A DNA stretch of 64,000 bases from Fennellomyces sp. T-0311 (taxonomy: Eukaryota > Mucoromycota > Mucoromycetes > Mucorales > Lichtheimiaceae): positions 62,001 to 126,000 of the forward strand of contig JALLLT010000016.1 of assembly GCA_025266875.1 (NCBI GenBank), in the 5' to 3' direction. This document shows, one piece after another, positions 11,494 through 22,770 of this stretch. Within the stretch, counting starts at the first letter, position 1; the number at the start of each line of letters is the position of its first letter. Under the pieces are notes generated by a model. That model made no database searches. It was not told the origin of the DNA and saw nothing but the letters and a program-made list of their open reading frames with translations. The position numbers were made by a program, and so were the translations under genes.

Positions 11494-12842
11494 ATGATCG
11501 CCAAACGTGACATTTCTGGTATACTTTTGAAAGAGCAAACAATTCTCCAGAACATAGTGTTGACCAACATGGCGCACCATTTGGATTTTGTCATTGTAGA
11601 GTACGAATGTGCCAACATGGGCAACAATTACCCCACGTGCGCACCAACGCCATCGGATACGTGGTATCAAGGATCCGAGTATAAATTTATTTGGAACTCT
11701 AAGTACGATTGCATTACGTTTGTTCCTATGCAGGGTGTTTTCTAACCTTGTTTTTTGTACAGATTCCCTTATTTCATCACCGAAGCTGTAAGAGCCGTCT
11801 AACTCATACAAGACACGCACATTCTGACTATAACTGTTGCGAAAAAACAGCCATTAGACCAAAACCAGCTGGACCTTCACCTTTACTACCGCGAAAATTA
11901 CGCTTATCGACATATCACGTCCTGGTCGAATCTCCCTCTTTTGACAGGATCCCTTTCAGTTACCGTCAACAACTCATGGTTCCCATCACCCGCCCAAGAA
12001 GGCACAAACCAAACTTGGACCCTGTACGCCTGGTTCCTTCCTTCCGGCAAAAACGCCACGCATGAACTCGTCGATACATACAGCATGTTCCCACGTCCAT
12101 TCAATTGGACCGTCGTTCGTAAGTAACCTTCTCAGCACCACAAAACACCAGCAATACTTAAAAAAAGCAACGTTTAGAATTCTATGACCCTAATTATACC
12201 AACGAAAACAATGGCAATGGCGGCGACCGCAGCGGAAGCAATAGTAGTAGCAACGACGGCGGAGGCGGACTTCCAGGCTGGGCCATTGCAGTTATTACCA
12301 TTGCCTGTGTTGCATTTGTAGCTGCCATCGGTGCGCTTATTGCCGTCTGGTATATGCGGCGTCGCCAAAAACAAAATCAACGACAACCGATGACAATGAC
12401 TGAAGCTGCAGCTATTGCAGCAGCACGACATCGCGATCCATCAGCACCCACTGTCCCTGGAACAATGAAGTCTGACGGTGCTTCCATCTATTCCAACACT
12501 CCAATTGTTGCTGCTGCAGGCACAACATCACGCGATTCGGCTACAACTGATGGATCTACATCTACTCGACCGCGTGGATCACCGCCAGCAGATACCTTCC
12601 GTAACCTCATGTTTTCAGAGTGGAAATCGCGCATGCCCGATTCGTCAAGTGGAACGGATGAGGATGAATTGCGACGGCGACGATTGGGTGAAGCATTACT
12701 GCAGCGTGAGCTTGAAGAAGAAGGCGCTGCTGTCAAACATACCGATCGAAGACCCATGACAGTAGCACCACCTGAAGCTTTGGAAAGTAAAGCTGTTGTC
12801 CTGGAACGTCAGGATGGAAACCATCCTTCACCACCACAATAA
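11494..12842 (+). CDS. Single-pass membrane protein with glycosylated ectodomain and acidic cytosolic tail
   Basis: Deduced exons are 11494-11702, 11763-11787 (a 25-nt microexon), 11851-12118 and 12178-12842, with all phases consistent (388 aa from this ATG). The ectodomain has the motif TWYQGSEYKFIW followed by a beta-rich segment and many N-glycosylation sequons (NNS, NQT, NAT, NWT, NYT). A Gly/Ser/Asn linker precedes a transmembrane helix at about 201-226 (GWAIAVITIACV...), followed by basic residues (MRRRQK), a stop-transfer signal. The tail of about 160 residues is Ser/Thr/Pro-rich, ending in a charged helix. The start is uncertain: no clear signal peptide follows this ATG, and the frame is open up to 11302. 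The family resembles fungal cell-surface proteins with an Ig-like fold; no function is assigned. Confidence 0.65.
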
Positions 12843-13777
12843 CCTCTTTTTCTTACTCCATATCATCCCTCTTTATTTGTACTCCAATCCTCCTTTCTGT
12901 CCATTATATGTATCACCTAAATTAAACTGACCATCCTCTAGCTTGAACTGTTGGTTTGTTTTCTTTATTCCTTGGCTTTTGGCCAACGGTCAGTATCTAC
13001 GGTGCTGGTTCACGCGTTACATATTAAAACGGACTCTTAGTTGTCAAGCTTTATCTTTCAATTGCTTTCGTTTTTATATATGGGAAGTTGATAATTCGTT
13101 TGACTTACTACTATACATCGTTGTATTTTGTAAGAGCAGTATCTATCAGTAATGCACGAAAAGGCATTAGAGCCAAATGTTCAACTCTTTGCATTTTTGA
13201 CAACTGTAAGATTGTTCCAGTAAAGCCACAGGTCAATGTGGTGATCCAGAATATACAGTATTAAGGTTGTTCTGTGCCACGGGTCCTTGGATACCATCCA
13301 ATACAGCGTACATACACCAACTAAAGTTCCTCTTCAGCGATATGTAGATAGCTTTGAACTACTTTTTACGTAGAAGCCTTGACCAATATATACACATTAC
13401 TTTTGTCACCGAGAGTTGTTTCGTTACTTTTACGTTCACGTTTAATGTTAAATTATATGATAGAATAATAGGTAGGAGTGCATAATGACACTGTTTAACA
13501 CTTTGTTATTCAGAAAGCAATTCTAATTTATCAATCCCAAATGTTGCCATACGATCATATGTGCATGATTTACGCAATTTAACGACGTTACGTTAAAGCG
13601 AATGTACGCATGAACATCCCGTGCCGATGCACCAAAGTAATTACAAAAGAACTATATATTTGCAACCTCAATATTTATGTAATGAAGTGTGCTTATGCAG
13701 GAATCTGGGACGTTCGCAAACACTGGCTGAAAGTATAATTACAGGTATACAACAAGACATGTGTCGTTGCAGCGTAT
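12843..13777. other. Intergenic, nothing recognised
   Basis: The first 100 bases are probably 3' UTR of the membrane protein. The rest is AT-rich without a credible frame. Confidence 0.5.
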
Positions 13778-14390
13778 ATGTTTCCAGTAACGGAAAATCC
13801 CATACCTTCTAATATGGTAACATCGAGAGAAAAAAGCAACATTTTACGCTCAGGTACTTTTAATAATAGTACGTACTGTGCTCCAGTGACTCAAAAGAGA
13901 ATGCTCACTCCGATGATAAGCGCTTACAAAATGACGACCCGGATGGAGGTAACAAGTGAAACCAATCTCATTGTCTTTCCAAATGATGCACCCTTTGTCG
14001 TTCACGACTTCTCAGAAAATGAAAGATACGCTAAAATCCACAGCCCTGTACGAAGATACAGTGTCCACTACGAAATGTAAGTTATGGCAAATATTTCCAT
14101 CATAATTTACTTAGGATTTCGGTAATCAACATCACTTGTCTATGCAAGACTGAATTTCATTGGCCTTACTTTGGATGCACAGCTTCAGTGTGGAAGCGCC
14201 GTCGTCATTTGTTCACTCACATTCGGAAGAGGTAAAATCCCAGTTTTATATGTGATGTATTGAGCGACCTTTTTTTTGTACAACTGGAGGTAAAAAATAA
14301 TTTCAGTGGTGCTTACATATTCATAATTGACACAAATTGTATCCAAAGGTTTATCGATAGGCAGAGAAAAGCTGTGATATTATAAAACGG
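13778..14390 (+). other. Possible unrecognised spliced gene or remnant
   Basis: A 99-codon frame from 13778 reaches a GTAAGT donor at 14077. A TTAG acceptor at 14114 opens a 117-nt exon in matching phase that ends at a GTAAAA donor (14232), and an acceptor near 14308 opens about 24 further codons before a stop. Phases fit at both junctions, which is more than expected by chance, yet I recognise no domain (a VRRYSVHYEM block is the most protein-like part). The 37-nt first intron is unusually short. It could be a real lineage-specific gene or a decayed one. Confidence 0.25.
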
Positions 14391-15834
14391 GAGATGATTG
14401 TGATTCAAGAAGTTCTTTGTAAACGTAGCGGGTGCGTATGCTTATTTAAATAGAATGCATAGTGTTTTCAATTATTTTAATTACTGTTTTTAAGCTAAAG
14501 GATATCGTGCCTATTGTCCTTACAAAAGGTATATCAATGGAAGAACTTCAGTTAGAAATATGCATGTGCCTGCCGAAAAACTTCACTCACACCTCCCATG
14601 AACTCGTTTTCAGAGAACTGTTTTGGAAAAGGTTTCAGGTAAGGCTGTCAGTATCATTAACAATGCATCCTTGACAGTTCGTTACGGGCCATATGACACA
14701 ATAAGTTCTAACTCTTCGAATTGCTACAAAATATCGAAATACAGCTGAGACTGGAGAACAACTTTCTATTGTGGTCGTGGACAGAGTTAATTTAATATCC
14801 AGCCATCAGCTTCAACACATCGTGGTTGCTTGAATAAACAATTGATAGTTTGCATGTATGTATACCGGGCTTCTTATTGTTCGTCACAAGTCTTTTGAAG
14901 TTGACATGTATCAGTTTTTTAACAAAATGGCGGCAACTATATTCAACATGGTTAGTACAGAAGGTTTTATCTACTACCTTTGTAAAGGAGATACATGAGG
15001 TATGTATATATGTGGTTTATTAAACGAGATGATGTGGTGCGTTATATGTTTTTCTACTTTTATTTTCATCAGAGCCTTCTTTTTAGTTGATTGAACATCA
15101 TCCTTGTTGTGAAATACCCAGGTAGATTCATGTACGTTCTTCTGTGTTCACTAGTATGATTGCTGTGCGGAAATGTTAATAATGGATATTACAACGACAT
15201 TGCGAATGTTTTGCTTATGCACGCATATAATGAAATATTTGTGCAAATATATATCAGAATCCGCGGAAAATTGGTGGTAAGGGGAAGTAAAGGCAAAATC
15301 GTACTCGGTTGCATTTGGTGATAGATTCCAAATTATCTACCCGCGGTAATATAAAATGCATGAAGAAGCGCATCGGTGCCAGTTGTTGTATCCCAGCTTA
15401 AATATACGACAGCATGACGATATTATGCATGTCTTTTATCACCAAGTCATTCACATCAAATGATGATAAATAACTACGATGATGGCTTCCTAAACCGAAC
15501 GATCGATGGTGCCATATTATCTAAGCTTGGTCACGCTACATAAAGAAAGTTAGAGGGCCGAGGAACGTTCATACAGACGTATGAAATGTAGTACCAAGTT
15601 ATTGGCATGTCATATTTTCATTTGTTACCAAGGAAAACATGTGTGGTAGTGGTATAGCATATGATGCATAAACCAAGCAAGTTTTTTTGGGATATATCGG
15701 ATTTTTTTTCTACCGTATGGTGCTATTTGTCGTGGCGGAGAGAGGTTGAACAGGAGGTTACAGGATATTCAATCCGCTCCTTCCCTTTTTCCGTTTTCCG
15801 TTTCTTTTCCCTCCCACACTTTATCGGCATAGTT
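14391..15834. other. Intergenic, nothing recognised
   Basis: AT-rich sequence with short frames only (for example 14462-14674), none resembling a known protein. The final 100 bases are a pyrimidine-rich leader for the epsin gene. Confidence 0.5.
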
Positions 15835-17627
15835 ATGAATTCGTTTTCACAACTTAATCTGCAGATTCCCGATATATGGGAAGTCAAGGTAAATTCGAAA
15901 TACCAAATATGTTGCCATAGAAACGCAATCTCGTTAACTTTTGTACTATTTCCGAAACGTTTTTTCTGCAGGATGTCATTAACAAAGTGTAAGCGATTAC
16001 ACAAATAGAAGAGGGACAAAAAAGCTGATGAACGAACGTGCAGAAAAAATGTGGTACTCAATTACACAGAGATGGAAGCCAAAGTCCATGAGGCTACCAA
16101 CAACGAAGCTTGGGGTGCATCAAGTACGCTCATGCAGGAAATTGCGCAAGGCACTTACAACTAGTGAGTACACGGTTTTCTTTTTTTGTACTAGGTAAAC
16201 TAACCCCGGGACAATATAGCCAATATTTTAATGAAATTATGCCCACGCTATACAAGCGATTCACTGAGAAGGAAGCCAGACAATGGCGCCAAATTTATAA
16301 GGTTTGTGGGTTGCTGTATATGCTCACAGAGAAATAGTTACTCACAACAGCATATCAGGCATTGGTGCTTCTTGAATATCTTATCAAGAACGGTTCGGAA
16401 CGTGTGATTGACGACGCGCGATCGCACCTTTCGATGATCAAGATTATGCGAAATTTCCATTATATCGATGAAAAGGGCAAGGACCAGGGTATTAATAGTA
16501 AGTTTGCACCTTGCTTTCATTAGATGGATAAGGAATTGAGCAAGGTGCTAGTTCGCAACCGCGCCAAAGAGATTGGTGAGCTTCTCAATGATACGGATAA
16601 AATCCGGGCAGAGCGCAAAAAGGCACGTGTGAACCGTAACAAGTATCAAGGTGTGGGCTCCGATTCGGTGTCGGGTGGCTCATCACGATTCGGCGGATTC
16701 GGTAGCGATGGTATCGGCAGTGGCTCGGGTGGTCTTTCCTTCAGTGCTACCAATGGCCTTGGTGGTATCAGCTCCAGCAGTGGCTATTATGACGAGGATG
16801 AGCGACCTAGTCGATATGAGAGCAGCAAGTATGACGACTTTGATGATATCCCATCTGGCAGTGGCAGCTCCGCTAGTCGCTCGTCACCTGCCCCACCTGC
16901 CAAACAGTCTACCGCAGCACCGCCAGCAAAGAAGGAGGTGAATCTCTTTGACTTTGATGATGAGCCGAAGGCCGCAAGCAGCTCGAAGGATGACGACTGG
17001 GGTGATTTTGCCTCGGGTAACGCTGCTCCCACCACTAGTGCCAATGGTAAGTATACGATTTCATTCTTCCTGATTAGCTTTTTACTCAACAGTTGTATAG
17101 ACGACTTTGACGACTTTCAGTCGGCCCTCCCTGCTACCACTGCTACCTCCTCGGTAGCCAAGCCAAAGACGACCAATGATCTATTTGACCTTTTAGGCAA
17201 TGATGTGTTTGGCTCTGCCCCAGCAACCGCGACACCAGCAGCACCCATGACTCAGGCACCGGCTACAGCGTCGCCGGCCATGTCACGTCCACTTTCTCCA
17301 TCGAGCACCAATAATAGTCGACCTGCATCAATGCAGAGCTTTGCTCCTCCTACACCTGTGTCCCAACCGCTGCAGCAGCAATCAACTGCTCCAAAGTCGG
17401 AATTGCCGAGTGGAATGTGGTCACAGGCGTCGGCGTTCGTGTCGCTTGATTCCCTTGGCAAGTCGAGTGGTCCTGCCAAGCCGGCAGTTGGCCCATCCAT
17501 GAACGCAATGAAATCTTCGAGTGCAAATGCAGGCTGGAATGCATGGGCATCCTCAAACCAGCCGGCGATGCCCACCTCATCCACCAAGCCTAAACAATCC
17601 TCGCCCTTTGACGACCTCTTGTCGTAA
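15835..17627 (+). CDS. ENTH-domain epsin, Ent3/epsinR type
   Basis: Deduced exons are 15835-15888, 15972-15988 (17-nt microexon), 16044-16163, 16220-16301, 16359-16497, 16552-17046 and 17101-17627; phases fit and give 477 aa. Residues 1-150 form an ENTH domain, with VVLNYTEMEAKV-EAT, WGASSTLMQEIAQ, RQWRQIYKALVLLEYL and KDQGIN-RNRAKE, which binds phosphoinositides and bends membranes. The rest is low-complexity with DDFDDFQ and DDWGDF motifs of the kind that bind gamma-adaptin/GGA ear domains, and DLFDLL, a clathrin-box-like motif. I see no ubiquitin-interacting motif or NPF repeats. This points to clathrin traffic between trans-Golgi and endosomes (Ent3/Ent5, epsinR) rather than plasma-membrane epsins. 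The last intron (54 nt) has no in-frame stop. Confidence 0.93.
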
Positions 17628-17830
17628 TTTAATATCTAGAATGAAAAAGCTCCTTTTCTACCCCTACTTGACAACAAAAAAGAAAGTTATCTGGTTTGTA
17701 TATCCCTTTATGAAGAAGGGCGGCGGCTATGATGGTTTATTGGGAGAAAGAGAGAGGCATAGATGGCAGGATGATGCAATTCGGAGACACGAGTGTGTGT
17801 GAGAGGGGAAATCTGGGGGGTGGGGAATAT

Positions 17831-18439
17831 TCAGGTCGTAATGTTGTTGTCTTTGGCGACTTGGTTCATGTCATTGACTTCACACCAGCGAAGAAAATCG
17901 TCGTAGGACTTCACGGTGCCTTGGGCGACCAGTTGCTGGAAAGCCTTGAGCTCTGGCCGAAAACGCCGCTTTTGGTTGGAGAACCAGTAAGTGATCTTGC
18001 GCGACTTGAGGCCTGTCTGCTTCTCAATGCGACGTCGTTCCGGCTTGCTGAGCTTCCGGCCGTTGCCGTAGACTTCAAAGAACATAGTCTTCAGGTAATG
18101 TGTGGTCTTTTCATCGTACGACGTCTCTGTTCGCCTTCGCGTGGTTCGTCTCTTGAGCGGTGACGACTTTTTGTAGTCTTCGTCCTCTTCCTCCTCTTCG
18201 CTGTCGTCAACGTCCTCGGTCAGTTCGTCCATGCTTTCGTCCTGCTTGGGTGGCGGTGGCGGCGAAAGGGAAGGGGAAGGCGAGGGCGGGCGTGGTTTGG
18301 TTGTGGTTGTGGTTGTGGTGGGCCGGCGGGCCACTGGCTTTACAACAGGAGGCATATTGCAACGGCAGAACTCCTTATCGCGTACAGCAGAAATAACCGC
18401 CCGCAAATGAACTCTGGCTAAAGAAGCAGATGTGTCCAT
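17831..18439 (-). CDS. Homeodomain transcription factor with a loop insertion
   Basis: This single exon encodes 202 residues. A Thr/Pro/Ser-rich stretch and an acidic run (SEEEEEDED) precede a homeodomain at roughly 105-170. Helix 1 has L-x3-F (LKTMF); helix 3 has ITYWFSNQKRRFR, with the invariant Trp48, Phe49, Asn51 and Arg equivalents. Between helix 1 and helix 2 there are about four more residues than the usual 60-residue fold (EVYGNGRKL), similar in position to, but not the same as, the three-residue TALE insertion. The C-terminus after the homeodomain is short. It is a sequence-specific DNA-binding protein; target genes are unknown. The gene converges with the epsin gene (204 bp between stops). 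Confidence 0.85.
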   Translation of the reverse strand: MDTSASLARVHLRAVISAVRDKEFCRCNMPPVVKPVARRPTTTTTTTKPRPPSPSPSLSPPPPPKQDESMDELTEDVDDSEEEEEDEDYKKSSPLKRRTTRRRTETSYDEKTTHYLKTMFFEVYGNGRKLSKPERRRIEKQTGLKSRKITYWFSNQKRRFRPELKAFQQLVAQGTVKSYDDFLRWCEVNDMNQVAKDNNITT

Positions 18440-18693
18440 GGCAGATTGAATGGTTTATAAAATGGTTTGAAAGTTAAAAAAAGGGGTGCTGTTGTGTTGT
18501 GGGTGGGTGGGTGATTCTTTGGGAGAAAAGGGAGAGAAAAAGAAAACTGTCGGGGCACTCCACACAACCCTACTGACGACATTCCTAAAAAAAAGTCCAT
18601 TGACAACATCGTCATTGTTGTCGAATGTGCTGGTCGCTTTGGTTACAGCCCACCGGAACGCCTCTGGGGCCGCGGCTGGCAATGATATTTTAT

Positions 18694-19910
18694 TTATTCA
18701 AACTCTTCATCAAACACACGCACGCCCCAATCCGGCTTAATAAAGCGCTTGCCGTGTGTCTTGTGTAAGGCGTTGATCTGCTCGATTTCTTCGGCCGACA
18801 GCTCGACCAATTCCGTGTTGGCCTTGACTCGCTGCACAGGATTTTTTAGTAACCTTGTTTGCGCACTGCCCCCAAAAATTATTTACCTCTGGATTGACAC
18901 TCTTGGGAAGAATGCTCGAACGCGACCATCCCCACGACAAGATGACCTGAGCAGGTGTAAGGTTGTGAGCCGCGGCAATCTTGCCAATGGTCTCATCGCT
19001 CAACAGGGATGAGTTGGTCGAGCCCAACGGCGAATATGCCGTGACGTGGATACCCTTTGAGGCACAATAATCCAACAACTTTTGTTGTGGGTTGTATGCT
19101 TCATTTTCATTGTTATTATTTATGGCCTAAAGATATCCTTCCCCCCAAAAAAACAGCACTTACGGTGGAGCTCGACTTGGTTCACGGCGGGAACAACCTT
19201 AGCCGTCTTGAGAAGATCCTCGAGAATCGGAATGGGATAGTTGGATACACCGATGGCCTTGACTTTACCAGTTTCCAACACCTTCTCCAATGCTGCCCAT
19301 GTCTTGGAAGGGTTGGTCGTCTCGTCGATATCACGCGTTCCATCAGCTCGACGGGGAATGCCAACCCCTTGTTCAGGGTTCAACGCAACGGGCCTTTGTA
19401 ACATAACATTTATATACAGTTCTGACAATCCATAAAGCGACTGCTTTACCAATGCAACAAGACCAAGTCGATATACTCAATATCCAAACGATCGTACGAG
19501 ATCTGGAAGCCTTCAGCAACCTTCTCAGGACGGAAAAAGGTGGGCCAAATCTTGGTAGTGACGAAAATATCTTTGCGTTGCAAACCGTTCTCGGCAATAG
19601 CATCACGTACGGCCTTACCTACTTCAGCTTCATTGCCATACTGAGGAAAAGGCAGAGTTACATATTTCGCATACGCATTTAAATGGCAGCAAATGTAAAC
19701 TTACGCCAAAAGCTGTATCGATATGACGGTAACCTGCAGCAATAGCGGTCTTTACCGCAGCATACACTTGCTCGCCAGGGGCTTGCCAGGTACCGAGGCC
19801 GATCGCGGGAATCGACGCGCCAGTGTTGCTGGGATACCCGTTACCACCCAAAACATCACCATGACAAACAAGTCAGAAACTTACAGTGTATAAACCTTGT
19901 TCAAAGCCAT
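18694..19910 (-). CDS. Aldo-keto reductase (Gcy1/Ypr1-like)
   Basis: Six deduced minus-strand exons (19910-19885, 19828-19705, 19640-19450, 19393-19164, 19098-18887, 18831-18694) give 306 residues, the usual AKR length. The catalytic tetrad is complete: Asp46 and Tyr51 (HIDTAFGYG), Lys80 (TTKIW), His113 (LLHWP). The family signatures [14 protein letters not shown] and VNQVELHPY and the NADPH-binding segment [14 protein letters not shown] are present. These TIM-barrel enzymes reduce aldehydes and ketones with NADPH in the cytosol; the fungal relatives Gcy1 and Ypr1 act on glyceraldehyde, methylglyoxal and similar carbonyls. The substrate cannot be told from sequence. Confidence 0.95.
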
Positions 19911-20011
19911 GTTTATATATGTACACAGAAAAAAAAGATACAGAATGCACTTCTCACGAACAACCTTCTTTTTTATAACTTCAGCCGGGAAATAAAATGT
20001 CCCCGCAACAT

Positions 20012-22770
20012 TTAAATTTTCCTTTTTGCTCCATTATGCTGCCCGATTACCTCATCGACGTCCCATTGCTTGTCTTCAAGCCGCCGAATACACTCCTCCT
20101 TCTCCCATCGCCCATAGTCAGCGATGTATTGGATCTTGCAGCCTTGTATGATCGATTTGAGTTCATCCTCCCACGCTTGGTTGATGACCTTCAGAACCTT
20201 ATCATAATCCGTTATGCGTATCGTCTTGATGGGAACTTCAAATCCGGCACTAATCGGTCGGTGATCGGATGCCTTGACTTCGTGCCGTTTATAATACTCG
20301 GGAGTTGCGGCATCGGTATGAAATAAAACCCGATCGCACCATGCAGGAATTCGCTGCTTGTCCGACGAATCATAATTGTCGGAACCTGGATCATACTTGT
20401 ACGTCGGGTCAAATCGAATCGGCGCTTCACGAAGCATGGCCAGTTTTGATAACGGATATCGTTGGCGTTGCTGCAATAGTTGATCATGTTCCTGAAGTTC
20501 GCGATAAGCCATGGTTTTGTCTTCCTTTAACCAGTCTAGCACATCTTGACGCGTCCAGGTGTCCAGTCGATAATTTAAATCACCGCTCACAAAACAGTGC
20601 TCATGATCCAGTATAATCACATCATCCTTGAACTTGGCTGATTTAAATATACCATCAGCATCCGCGTTACGTTGTTCTGTACGTGACTGTCCAGCAGCCA
20701 AGTGACAGTTAACAAAGCAAAGTGTAGCGTCGTCGAGTCGAAATCGAATAGCAACCGCTCCTTTGTTGCCATGCCAGCACTTGTTCATCACTTTGAGCCC
20801 GGTCTTGACAACAGTAGATTCGCAATCCGTGATCCTTGCTTGTTGGGTATGTTTGATAAATACAAGGCTGAACAACCCAACAAGATGCTCGGTTTTGACA
20901 AGCGTGTATTTGTCTTGCAGCACTGCAGTGATATGGTTGCGCCAGGCACTATATTGGGGTATTGCCGCGGTCGCAGCCACAAGTTCTGCATCCATACCAG
21001 TCGATTCCGACTTGTCTTGCTTCTTTCTTGGTAAAAAGAGCGTTCCTATATATAGATTATATGAGTGGCCTCCTTCTTTTTGCTTTGAAATAAAGATAAA
21101 ACTCACGTGCAGTTTGCCGTTTGGATTCAAGATCTACAATTTCTTGCAGCCCAATAACAATAATATCTGCATCTCTCATACTGGTCATCCATTCGTCGAG
21201 CAATGTTTTATCTTGACCCATGATCGATTCTGGATCGAGCGCATCAATGTTCCACGACGAGATCTGTATACGAGTGGGTCGATAATCGCAGTATGTCTCT
21301 TCCAGCTCTTTCATACGTTGATCTAATAAAGAACAAGGTTAGTATATGAAGCATAATGCAAGAAATAAAATGTTCACCTTTTCGGTATTCTGACAACAAG
21401 CCATCCCAGATGGTCACATTGCCTTGATGATCAGCGCTCGCGATTTGCACCACCGGCTTTGATGTGGATAATAGGCCTTGTTCGTCCACTGCAAGCATGG
21501 CGATAGGCGCATCATGTGCTTCCCACACCTTGATCAAGGACCATCGTTCACCCGAGATATCATAAATATACATCATGCCTGTGCGATATCCTGCCCACAA
21601 ATATCGACCGAGAGATAGTCCCATGACAGTAATTTCATAGGTAGGTACTGCCACTTGCATGGTCAATTCCCATTTCTCGTTCCATATACTGATGCGTCCA
21701 TTCTTGTGTGCACAAGCCAAGCATCCTTCGGGTAGTTCTACCAACTGTGTAATTGAACCCAATTCCATTGGTCTGAGGATAACATGAAACGGTCTCTCGA
21801 CATTTGTCTGTGGCATTTTGGAATGATGTGGCAAAAATCGATAGATTTCTACGGTATCGCCCGCAGTCATTGCCAATATATGATAGTTTCCAGTCATATG
21901 TAACATTACAGCAGATATGGCTTTGGGCGTGACATGGTGAATATGGCCATCAGGCATCATGTCTGAGGAATACGACGTAGTTGGCCATCGAAGCATTACT
22001 CCACAGTCATCAATGGTCCATAATTCGGTATGTGCCATTGGCAATATGTGTTTGATCGCGTGGTCGTGATGTTGCAATTCAGCAAGGATTCTGACTTTTT
22101 GGATATCCATAATCACTACATATCCATCATCCAGACCAGCCCACAGATATTGTCCGGCGTATGCCAATGCACTGACGCGCTCGGCTCCCGCGCTATCGGT
22201 GCTTGGAGTAAGTGAGATGTTCTGGCCCAGTGCATCCCATGCTTTGACTGTAAACGAGGCCGTAGCCAGCCGGCCGCGGTTTGCTGCAATGGCGCGAAGC
22301 GAACGTCGGTGATGGGTCGGATATGTCTTGATGAGTGGCGGTTTGCGGTCGACGTGTTTCATATCTGGATATTGACAAGGAGGAAGTGGTTTGCGTGCTG
22401 GTAACGCAGTGCTGCTTTTGGAAGTTAAGTGGGGCACTGGTTGAAAAAGATCTTCTTTGAATCCAGGCACCACATGGATGGTTCGTGCGCGCGGTCGTGG
22501 TGGTAACGGTGGTGTGACTGGTCGCTGAGGACTTGGCGGAGGTACCAGTGGAATATCTTCTTCATAAACGTTTATATATACTCCATGTTGCGTGGTTTCA
22601 AGTATATTACCATTTGGTATATGCGTCTCGCCCTCCAACTGTTCTTCCGGCGGTGTTATGAGCTCTGGGTATTGTTGTTTCAGTAGTTCATGAGTCGAAT
22701 GGGACTGGAATGTACGGCTGTCCGGTAAGCTAATGCGGTTCGTCTTGTTGGAAATTTTCAAAGATGCCAT
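20012..22770 (-). CDS. WD40-repeat inositol polyphosphate 5-phosphatase
   Basis: Three exons (22770-21378, 21322-21107, 21045-20012) encode 880 residues. The N-terminal 180 are Pro-rich and disordered. Residues about 190-460 contain WD40-type blades (YLWAGLDDGYVVIMDI, LWAGYRTGMMYIYDI, ASADHQGNVTIWDG). Residues about 480-810 are a 5-phosphatase domain with all motifs: the WNID variant of the first motif, FVNCHLAAG (647-655), SGDLNYRLD (690-698), IPAWCDRVLF (769-778) and SDHRPISA (796-803). It removes the 5-phosphate from PtdIns(4,5)P2 or soluble inositol phosphates. A WD40-phosphatase fusion is known in plants and some fungi. The C-terminal 60 residues include a short helical segment (W-V-D-E-V-I) that looks a little like a UBA/CUE helix, unproven. 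Confidence 0.93.

Noticed and set aside
11800..11802. In-frame TAA suggesting that the membrane protein at 11.5 kb is a pseudogene
   Set aside because: A normal 63-nt intron (11788-11850, GTAAGA to AACAG) removes the stop and keeps the frame.
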